A stretch of DNA of 64,000 nucleotides, taken from CAWAQA01 sp963784065. Its GTDB lineage: Bacteria; Acidobacteriota; Vicinamibacteria; Vicinamibacterales; UBA2999. The stretch lies in the NCBI GenBank assembly GCA_963784065.1, contig CAWAQA010000006.1:62001-126000 (forward strand). Reading direction: 5' to 3'. Numbering within the stretch: position 1 is the stretch's first letter; every line of letters begins with the position of its first letter. Under the pieces are notes generated by a model. That model was not told where the DNA came from and did no database searches. It saw only the letters and a program-made list of their open reading frames with translations. The translations under genes and the position numbers were made by a program. This document shows, in pieces, positions 57,969 through 64,000 of the stretch.

Positions 57969-59042
57969 TTATATCGTCCAGTATTTGCCCACGTAGGGGC
58001 GGATCGCGGCGATCGTCGCATCGGCGCGCGGCGCGGGACCTCGCGGCGCGGGAAAATCCGATACCGTGGCCTCGCCCGACAGCGCGCGCGCGGCGGCGCG
58101 GAGGCACCCTGCCAGCGCCTTCAGGTCATACCCGCCTTCGGTGAGCGCGACGACGCGGCCGTCGCAGCACTCGTCGGCAAGGCTGGCGATGAGGGCCGTG
58201 AGCCGTCCCAGCTGATCAGTGCTGACTCGCATGCCGCCAAGGGGATCGTCGGCGTGCGCGTCGAAACCGGCGGAGAGCAGGATCAGTCCCGGCCGGAACT
58301 GGCGCAGGACCGGTGCTGCGATCTGTGTGTAGAGCACCTCGAAGTCCGCGTCCGTGCCGCCGGCTTCAACCGGGAGGTTCACGGTGAACCCCTGGCCTTT
58401 CCCGGCGCCGATGGCGCTCGCTTCTCCGGTGCCCGGATAGAACGGGAACTGATGCGACGACACGAACAGCACCGACGGGTCGTCGTAGAAGCTCCACTGC
58501 GTCCCGTTTCCGTGATGCACGTCGTAGTCGACGATCGCCACGCGTGCGACGCCGCGGGCGCGCGCATGCGCGGCGGCAACGGCGATGTTGTTGAACAGGC
58601 AGAATCCCATCGCGCGGTTCCGTTCGGCGTGGTGCCCGGGCGGCCGCACCATCGCGAGCGCGCGTGTCCGGGCGGGCCCGTCGAGAACGTGGTCCACGGC
58701 CGCGATGCCTGCGCCTGCGGCAAGGCAGGCGACCTCGTACGTATCAGGCGATGTGTAGGTGTCGGGATCGAGCGCGGTGGCCCGCCCCGCGGTTTCACGC
58801 ACGAGCGTCAGGTACTCGCGGTCGTGCACGCGGGCGAGCTCGTCGTGGGTCGCGGGCCGCGGCTCGATGACGCGGCCGCCCTGCTGCCGGATCTCGGACG
58901 CGACGACCTGCATCACCGCGGCGCGTTCGACCCGTTCGGGATGCCCGGGCGGGTTGACGTGATCGGCGAAACGATCGGAGGTGAAGACGGTGAGCGGCAC
59001 GTGGGCGATCTGTAGTCTACGGTCTGCGGTCTCCGGTGGCAT
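57969..59042 (-). CDS. Histone deacetylase / acetylpolyamine amidohydrolase family protein
   Basis: About 343-357 residues. The arginase/deacetylase fold is clear. HPERVERA is near the N-terminus, RPPGHHAERNRAMGFCLFNN has the two active-site His, VAIVDYDVHHGNGTQ has the Zn-binding Asp and His, LILLSAGFDAHADDPLGGM has the second Zn Asp, and VVALTEGGYDL has the transition-state Gly-Gly-Tyr. It hydrolyses acetyl-amide bonds of polyamines, lysine or related metabolites. The first 14 residues from ATG 59042 come from a heptamer repeat. GTG 59000 (VPLTVFTSDRF) is an equally good start. Confidence 0.9.
   Translation of the reverse strand: MPPETADRRLQIAHVPLTVFTSDRFADHVNPPGHPERVERAAVMQVVASEIRQQGGRVIEPRPATHDELARVHDREYLTLVRETAGRATALDPDTYTSPDTYEVACLAAGAGIAAVDHVLDGPARTRALAMVRPPGHHAERNRAMGFCLFNNIAVAAAHARARGVARVAIVDYDVHHGNGTQWSFYDDPSVLFVSSHQFPFYPGTGEASAIGAGKGQGFTVNLPVEAGGTDADFEVLYTQIAAPVLRQFRPGLILLSAGFDAHADDPLGGMRVSTDQLGRLTALIASLADECCDGRVVALTEGGYDLKALAGCLRAAARALSGEATVSDFPAPRGPAPRADATIAAIRPYVGKYWTI
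59013..59036. repeat. Heptamer repeat at the 5' end of the deacetylase gene
   Basis: TAGTCTACG, GTCTGCG and GTCTCCGG in tandem, same family as 57893-57967. It overlaps the annotated start of the deacetylase and lies about 100 bases from the end of the metallo-beta-lactamase gene. 59040-59138 holds no gene. Confidence 0.7.
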
Positions 59043-59138
59043 TCGTGGCCATGGCGTGACGGCTAACAGATCCAGCCTGGTTCTGACCTGAAGTCGGCCG
59101 AAGCCACTGGAGCCCGAAGCCTGAGACTGAGCGATCGC

Positions 59139-60264
59139 TTACCGCGTCGACGTTGCCGCGCGCGTCCCGTACCGCTTCGAGAAGCCGTTCCGGGCGTTGG
59201 TGACCGTGAAGGAACCGTCTTCCTGCGCGGAGACCTTGATCCAGAACGCCGCGCCGTTGTGGGCCGGTGGCGGCGGCGCGCCGGGGCCCGGAGGCGGAGG
59301 CGTCATCGCCGCGACCGGCATCGCGGCCTGCGTCTCGTCGATGCCATTGGCGATGAACATGCCGGGCACCGTGTATTCCTGGCCGCTCAGCAGCGAGAAA
59401 TGGATCTGCCACAGATCCTCGAGGCCAGGCGTGGCGTGCAGCACCCTCATCGCGTCGGGCTGACCGCCCTTGCGCGTGCCGTTGTTCATGATGGCCACTC
59501 GCGGCCGGATGGCGTGGGCGAGTACCGGCGCGTTCGAAACCGGCTGGCCATGGTGCGACACGATGAAGAGATCCGTCGAGCCGAGGCGATTGGTCGGGCA
59601 CATCAGATCGCCTTCCTTGTTCCACGTCAGGTCGCCGAGGTGGACCGTGCGGAACCGCCCGAACGTGATGAAGCTCCCGACCGACTGTGCGTTCTCGGTG
59701 GGATCCGGATCCTGCGGCTTGTAGGCCGCACAGAACGGATTCGCGCTGCCCGCCGCCGGGGATGTTGCTCTGGATCACCTGCCCTGCCGACGCCACGACG
59801 CGCACGTCGACGCCGGCCAGCGGGATGCGATCCCCGGGCTTGGCGACGGTGTGCTTCGACTTCGCGTACAGCGCCGGGTAGTCCTTCTGCAGGAACGCAT
59901 CGGTGTTGGCGTTCGGCTGCACGTTCGGCCCGTGATCGATGTAGTGCTGGATCGGGATCCGGTTCGCGAGCTCCGTCAGGGCGCCGAAGTGATCGCCGTG
60001 GTAGTGCGTGAGCACGAAGTGGTCGATCTGTTTCAGACCCGCGTCCTTCACCGCCGCCATGATCCGCTCCGCGTCGCGGACGGCGCCGGCTCCGCCGTTA
60101 CCGGCGTCTATCAACAGGGACTCGCCGGACGGGGCCACGAACAACGTCGCGTTGCCCCCTTCGACGTCGACGACGTAGATGTCGAGCGTCTTGGTCGCCC
60201 GGGTCTGGGCGGAGGCCAGGGCGGCGGTCAGAATCACGAACAGGAAGCAGAATGTTCGGCGCAT
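59139..60264 (-). CDS. Secreted metallo-beta-lactamase-fold hydrolase (ComEC-MBL-like), one frameshift
   Basis: About 374 residues. A signal peptide (FCFLFVILTAALASA) is followed by LDIYVVDVEGGNATLFVAPS and SLLIDAGNGGAGAVRDAERI. The metal site is HFVLTHYHGDHFGAL (HxHxDH). After one extra G in the GGG at 59749-59751 come NPFCAAYKPQDPDPTENAQS, HLGDLTWNKEGDL and LFIVSHHGQPVSNAPVLAHA, which supply the remaining ligands. A Pro-rich loop precedes a C-terminal beta segment. Resembles the hydrolase domain of ComEC but secreted and free-standing; substrate unknown. Confidence 0.82.
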
Positions 60265-60352
60265 TAGTCGGCTCCTCGGGTCGCATCCTACGGCTGGCTT
60301 CGAAGCTAGTCAATGCGATACATTCCTGTCTTCAACGGCAGGGAGAGGTGCC

Positions 60353-60604
60353 ATGGCCAAAACTGGACGAAATGACCTGTGCCCGTGCGGCAGCGGGAAA
60401 AAGTACAAGAAGTGCCACGAGTTACAGGAACGGGCTGGCGTCGCGAAGGGCCGGGTGCTGATGATTGTGGTCGGCGCGGCCGTCGTCGCCGCCATCGTTG
60501 CCGGGATCGCCTCTTTCACGGGAAATCGGACCTCCGGCGGCACCCGCGTCTGGGATGCCAGCCACGGGCACTACCACAACGAGAACGGCGTCCAGGTCCC
60601 GTAG
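60353..60604 (+). CDS. SEC-C motif membrane protein
   Basis: 83 residues with GGGAGAG just upstream of ATG 60353. The N-terminus is a SEC-C zinc motif, RNDLCPCGSGKKYKKCH (C-x-C-x8-C-H). A transmembrane helix follows (VLMIVVGAAVVAAIVAGIAS, residues 35-54). The short tail SHGHYHNENG is His-rich and on the far side of the membrane. SEC-C in SecA binds SecB and ribosomes. A membrane-anchored SEC-C with a His-rich tail could tether a partner at the membrane, but this is speculation. Transcribed alone between two minus-strand groups. Confidence 0.8.
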   Translation: MAKTGRNDLCPCGSGKKYKKCHELQERAGVAKGRVLMIVVGAAVVAAIVAGIASFTGNRTSGGTRVWDASHGHYHNENGVQVP

Positions 60605-60653
60605 CGATGGAGCCGGGGGTGATCGTGCGTTTTTCGTAGAATCACACCCGGTC

Positions 60654-61328
60654 TCATCCCGGCAGCATCTCCAGCGCGCGCTGCTCGAGGGCGGCCAGGC
60701 GCCGCTCCAGTTCCTCGCGCGCCGCGTCGAAGTCGTCGTCCGGCAAGTCCGCCGGCACTTCCAGCGGTTCCCCCATTGCCAACGCGACGGTGCTGAACGG
60801 CTTCGGCACCTGCGTCCTGTCCCAGCTCGACAGCGTCCAGTGACGCGACGCCTCGAGATGAAACGGAAGCACGGGGTTGCCGGTCGCACGGGCCAGCCAG
60901 ATGGCGCCAGGCTGTGCGACGCGCGCCGGTCCGCGCGGGCCGTCGAGCGTGAAGCCCGCCGGCCTGCCCCTCGCCATGTCACGTTTGAGCTTGAGCAGGG
61001 CCTTCACCGCGCCGCGCGACGTCGAGCCTCGCGCGGTGCCGTAGCCGAAGCGCTCGATGATCCGCGCAATCCACTCGCCGTCGAAGTTCTCGCTGGTGAT
61101 GACGACGATGCCGCGGCGGCGGAAGAAAAAGGCCGCCGGAAGGATGCGGCCGTGCCAGAAGCCCATGACCGGCTGACGCCCGGAGGCCACAATCGCGTCG
61201 AGATGCTCGAGCCCCTCGACACGCCAGCGCAGCGTCTGTCCGAGCGCGTTGACGACCGGGTACCCGATCGAGGCGATCGCCGCCACCTCGGCGCGCTTTC
61301 GCCACGAACCTCGCCAGTCACCGGTCAC
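60654..61328 (-). CDS. DUF374 lysophospholipid acyltransferase-like protein
   Basis: 224 residues from GTG 61328. It shows the acyltransferase pattern of the DUF374 family: VMGFWHGRILPAAFFF in place of the HxxxxD block (H-x4-P here), VVITSENFDGEWIARIIERF, GSTSRGAVKALLKLKRDMAR, and GFTLDGPRGPARVAQPGAIW. It probably acylates a lysophospholipid or lipid A precursor at the inner membrane. The upstream frame runs without stop through a heptamer repeat into the aldolase gene, which gives an artificial fusion. The repeat, the GTG and family length argue for a separate protein. Confidence 0.78.
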   Translation of the reverse strand: MTGDWRGSWRKRAEVAAIASIGYPVVNALGQTLRWRVEGLEHLDAIVASGRQPVMGFWHGRILPAAFFFRRRGIVVITSENFDGEWIARIIERFGYGTARGSTSRGAVKALLKLKRDMARGRPAGFTLDGPRGPARVAQPGAIWLARATGNPVLPFHLEASRHWTLSSWDRTQVPKPFSTVALAMGEPLEVPADLPDDDFDAAREELERRLAALEQRALEMLPG

Positions 61329-61347
61329 CGCGTCACATTGTATTTCC

Positions 61348-61416
61348 AGGAGGTAGGAGGTAGGAGGAAGGAGGTCTTCTTCCTTCTCTCTTCTTCCTCC
61401 TTCCTCCTTCCTCCTA
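61348..61416. repeat. Inverted heptamer-repeat array, AGGAGGT type
   Basis: Four tandem heptamers (AGGAGGT, AGGAGGT, AGGAGGA, AGGAGGT) at 61348-61375 face three inverse copies (CCTCCTT type) at 61395-61416 around a pyrimidine-rich loop. The purine/pyrimidine strand asymmetry is extreme compared with the rest of the window. It joins the aldolase and acyltransferase frames without a stop. It also mimics repeated Shine-Dalgarno sequences on the plus strand. Confidence 0.85.
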
Positions 61417-62385
61417 TACCTCATCGCCCCGGCCGCGAGCGCGGCCGCCCGCGCCGTGGCGTTCTCCTCCGTGAGACCACCATTGGCGCCGCCGAAGTTG
61501 ATGATCCTGTAGCCGTCCTTCATGCGCGCGGCGACGTCCTGCGCGTCCACGGTGCCGCCGCACGCAAGGTTGCGAGCCTTACAGATGTCGAGGATCTTGC
61601 GGAACGCCGCGCGCGCGTCGGGATGCTCGGCCGACTCGAGGCCCATCGACGTGCTCAAGTCGCTTCCCGACCCGAGGTAGAAACCACCGACCCCGGGCAC
61701 CTGCGCGATCGCGTCCGCATTCTGCAGCCCAAGCGGCGTCTCGATCATGGGCCAGAACAGCAGATCCCCCTGCGGGTTGTGCGGCCACAGATCGGCGCGC
61801 TGCATGTACTCGCCGGCGGGGATGCCCCAGAACCACGACGCGAGCCCCGCGCCGCTGCCGCGCAACCCTGCCGGGTGCGGGATCTTCGAGTCGCGGCGCT
61901 GCGCGAACCGCATGTTGCGCACCACGTTCTCGGCCTGCTCCTTCGTCTCGAGATTGTTCACGAGGATGCCCATCAACCCGATGTCGAGCCCGTGCTTGAT
62001 CACCCACAGCGCTTCCTCGCGCCCGTACGGGCACGAAGCGCGCAAACACCGCCGGACGCGCCTGGGCATTGCCCCTCCGGAGCACGGCTGCCTTGTCGAT
62101 CAACCCGGCGAGGAAATACTCCATCTGATCGAACCGCATCGGGTTGTGTTCCATGTCGAGGTAGACGTAGTCGATGTCCGCCCTCGCCAGCGACCGCGCA
62201 TTCTGCAGCGACAGGTCTGACGTGCTCACGCCGAACACGTGCTTGCCCTGCGACAACTTCTCGACGACCGGGTTGAGATGGAGGTAGCCCGTCTGCGCGG
62301 AGGGAGTGCTGGCGCCCTCGGCAATCATGAGAAGGAGCGTCGCCAGGGCACACCACACCAGCCGTTGATTGCTCAGCATGCGCAT
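61416..62385 (-). CDS. Secreted HpcH/HpaI-type aldolase family protein, one frameshift
   Basis: About 320 residues. A signal peptide (VWCALATLLLMIAEGAS) comes first, which is unusual for this fold. The TIM barrel follows: GKHVFGVSTSDLSLQNARSL, DIDYVYLDMEHNPMRFDQME, then after one extra base near 62036 REEALWVIKHGLDIGLMGIL. FWPMIETPLGLQNADAIAQV holds the Glu of the metal site, VGGFYLGSGSDLSTSMGL the Asp, and ACGGTVDAQDVAARMKDGYR and INFGGANGGL complete it. These enzymes cleave or form 4-hydroxy-2-oxo acids. No stop is seen before the heptamer repeat, so the natural C-terminus is uncertain. Confidence 0.8.
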
Positions 62386-62408
62386 TCACGTCTCCTGTCG
62401 GGTTCGCC

Positions 62409-62429
62409 GGGTCCGACGGACCCGGCTAC
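62409..62429. repeat. GTAG-type palindrome between NHL and aldolase genes
   Basis: GGGTCC-GAC-GGACCC followed by GGCTAC, i.e. a reverse GTAG element, 24 bases upstream of the aldolase ATG. Possibly acts in the leader or between operons. Confidence 0.65.
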
Positions 62430-62444
62430 GCACTCTGCAGTGGC

Positions 62445-63579
62445 CTATTGGCTGGATCCGATCGGCGAGGTCTTCAGGACGAACTTGCGGGATCGGCTCT
62501 CTTCCGTTTCGGCGGTGTAGATGTTGCCCTTCGAGTCGGCCGCGAAGTGGTGCGCGTTGGGACTCGCGACCGAGCCAAGCGTCGTGAGTGACTTCCGATC
62601 GAGCACCCAGATTTCCGGCTGCCCGCCTACATACAGGAGGGTCTGCTGCGGGTCCGGCGAGAACGCGAACGTGCGCGCCGTCAGCCCGTCCGTCTGCGGC
62701 GCGATCGACGCCTGTGACAGGAACTTGCCGTCGAGCGTGAACACCTGCACGCGCTTGTTGCCGCGATCGGCCACGTACACGAGATCGTCATTGGATACGC
62801 GCACCGAGTGCACCGTGTCGAAGTGCTCCGGTCCCGTCTGCCCGGCCGGCCGCGACGCCGAGGCAGGCGGACGACGATCCGGGTCGAGTGGCGTGTTGCC
62901 AAACGCGCCCCACATGCGCTTGAACGCGCCGGTGCCGGCGTCGAACACAATCAACCGGTGATTCCCGTAACCATCAGCCACGAACAGCTCGTTCGTCCTG
63001 TGGATGGACGACCATGTCTGCCGGCTGCCGCAGGTTGCTCGTATCCGCGTCGCCGGCGCTCTTGTCGCTCCGGCCTATCTGCAGGACGAACGTGCCCGTC
63101 CTCGTGAACTTGAGGATCTGATCGTCGTTGATCGGCTCGAGCAGCGGGAGCTTGCGCTCCTTGTTGTTGTTGCCGCCGACCCAGACGTGATCCGTGTGGT
63201 CCACGTAGATGCCGTGCTCACGCTGCGGCCACTCGTACCCGTTCCCCTTGCCGCCCCACGCCTGGACGAAATTGCCCGCCGCGTCGAACTCCATCACCGG
63301 TGGCGCCGCCTGCGCCAACTGGTCGGCGGGCAGCGTGCGCGGCCGATGCAGGACCCACACGTGATCGCGCCCGTCGACGGCGACGCTGGCCACGTTGCCC
63401 AGCTTCCACTTCGCCGGCACCTTCAGCCAGCCCGCATCCTCCTGGAAGACCGGCACACGCTGGCCTTGTGCGAGGACTTCTTCAGGCGCGGCACCGGGGC
63501 TGAGGAGTCGGACGCCCACACCAGCGGCGATGACGAGGACGCCGAGCACGACGGCGACCAGAAGCTTGCGGTTGTTCAT
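62445..63579 (-). CDS. NHL-repeat beta-propeller protein, membrane anchored or secreted, one frameshift
   Basis: About 377 residues from ATG 63579. The N-terminal helix (LLVAVVLGVLVIAAGVGVRL) is a signal or anchor. NHL blades follow: LGNVASVAVDGRDHVWVLHR, PQREHGIYVDHTDHVWVGGN, NLRQPADMVVHP, then after one extra base near 63010 NELFVADGYGNHRLIVFDA, DDLVYVADRGNKRVQVFTLD and HHFAADSKGNIYTAE. It resembles six-bladed peptidylglycine lyase-type and other NHL propellers that bind metal or protein. Role unknown; it is in a minus-strand pair with the partial gene at the right edge. Confidence 0.82.
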
Positions 63580-63595
63580 GAGGATCGCTCCGAGC

Positions 63596-63629
63596 ACGTG
63601 CGCCCGGGACGCCAGTCCCGGGCGCACGT
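63596..63629. terminator. Perfect 15-bp inverted repeat between two minus-strand genes
   Basis: Bases 63596-63610 pair exactly with 63615-63629 around GCCA. It lies in the 63-base gap between the partial gene and the NHL gene. It is a strong GC hairpin but without a T-run, so terminator, processing site or repeat element are all possible; I favour attenuation between the genes. Confidence 0.45.
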
Positions 63630-63642
63630 CTCACGGCATCGG

Positions 63643-64000
63643 TTACTTGGCGAGCGGGTCGGGACGCATCTGGAACTTCACCGCCTTGCCCCGCGTGCCC
63701 TTGCCGCCCTCGAGGTGCCAGGGCGTGCGGTTGGCGTAGGTCGTCCAGAGTCCCTTCCCCTTCCAGCCGGCCTTCGGATCGTCAACGCGGCCATCGACCT
63801 GCTTGACGAAGAAGCCCATCGGATACGGCACGCGCCCGACCACCCACTTGCCGTCCTTGAGGAACAGGAGCGACTCGGAGAGGTTGCCGGTTGCAATCGG
63901 CAGATTCTTGCCGAGGCCGAACGTGTCGTACTTGTCCACCCAGCTGTAGTAGTTGGAATCGGCGGCGGCCGATTCGGCGTTGCCCTTGAAGTTCGGACCC
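63643..64000 (-). CDS. C-terminal part of an unrecognised secreted/envelope protein (5' partial)
   Basis: The minus-strand frame is open to the right edge and ends at 63643. The visible 119 residues read NYYSWVDKYDTFGLGKNLPI, SESLLFLKDGKWVVGRVPYP, GRVDDPKAGWKGKGLWTTYA and end MRPDPLAK. It is rich in Gly, Lys and aromatic residues with alternating strands, consistent with a beta-sandwich or propeller end. I do not recognise the family. A co-transcribed NHL protein follows after a hairpin. The true start is outside the window. Confidence 0.65.
   Translation of the reverse strand, partial: GPNFKGNAESAAADSNYYSWVDKYDTFGLGKNLPIATGNLSESLLFLKDGKWVVGRVPYPMGFFVKQVDGRVDDPKAGWKGKGLWTTYANRTPWHLEGGKGTRGKAVKFQMRPDPLAK

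Noticed and set aside
60654..62069. A genuine aldolase-acyltransferase fusion enzyme
   Set aside because: The joint is composed of heptamer repeat, the acyltransferase has a plausible GTG start after it, and the two folds are not known to be fused. Kept as a finding about the repeat, not as a fusion gene.

Overview
The window is about 64 kb of GC-rich bacterial chromosome. Gene content suggests Acidobacteriota, most likely a Vicinamibacteria-type lineage. The support is a VWFA-related protein of the type named for Acidobacteria, DUF1844, BshC, PEGA and SEC-C membrane proteins, several outer-membrane barrels, and dense palindromic intergenic repeats. The taxonomic call is inference; no rRNA gene is present. 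Most of the sequence is housekeeping. I see no defence island, prophage, CRISPR array or biosynthetic cluster.

Layout. 1-3.2 kb is an eroded strip: the tail of a receiver domain, a frameshifted ferritin-like gene, an RtcB ligase with its middle deleted, a lipoprotein gene and a decayed receiver domain. tRNA-Cys and tRNA-Gly follow. 4.6-11.1 kb is a tightly overlapping minus-strand run (DUF1844, metallo-beta-lactamase, ribF, cysS, class III aminotransferase, yraN, galT) divergent from mazG. 12.0-14.1 kb holds a barrel gene, a shortened IS630 element with its inverted repeats and TA flanks, a large hairpin and a GxxExxY gene. 14.1-21.5 kb is comEC and an iron-uptake operon (PepSY, TonB-dependent receptor, PiuC hydroxylase) behind a possible Fur box. 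21.8-28 kb carries the VWA protein, carB, carA and a PEGA protein. 28-32.5 kb holds bshC and a class A penicillin-binding protein. 32.5-34.7 kb holds xdhC and an amidohydrolase. 34.8-40.8 kb is hrcA-grpE-dnaJ-prmA, a secreted M24 peptidase and rsmE. 40.8-48.8 kb holds MOSC, a Ser/Thr kinase, a branched-chain aminotransferase, pilT-recX-alaS and an SMP-30-like lipoprotein. 48.8-53.7 kb holds PepSY, an ABC-F ATPase, a lytic transglycosylase, a secreted SnoaL-like protein and rpsT. 53.8-57.9 kb is the conserved leuS-lptE-holA operon. 58-64 kb holds an acetylpolyamine/HDAC-like deacetylase, a secreted metallo-beta-lactamase, a SEC-C protein, an acyltransferase, a secreted aldolase, an NHL protein and a partial gene.

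Two things dominate the reading. First, more than twenty otherwise normal genes, many of them core (carA, carB, holA, lptE, comEC, hrcA, pilT, mrcB), are each broken by what looks like one surplus base, often in a short G or C run. This fits an under-polished long-read assembly better than biology, so frameshifted genes are given as full spans. Second, the sequence is full of short mobile-looking repeats. One class is a family of palindromes headed by GTAG (REP-like). The other is a set of inverted arrays of 7-bp direct repeats. Both sit between genes and also inside them: prmA twice, ribF, the ABC-F linker, the N-terminus of the penicillin-binding protein and the C-terminus of holA. They also supply stop codons. 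These repeats are the least explained content of the window.
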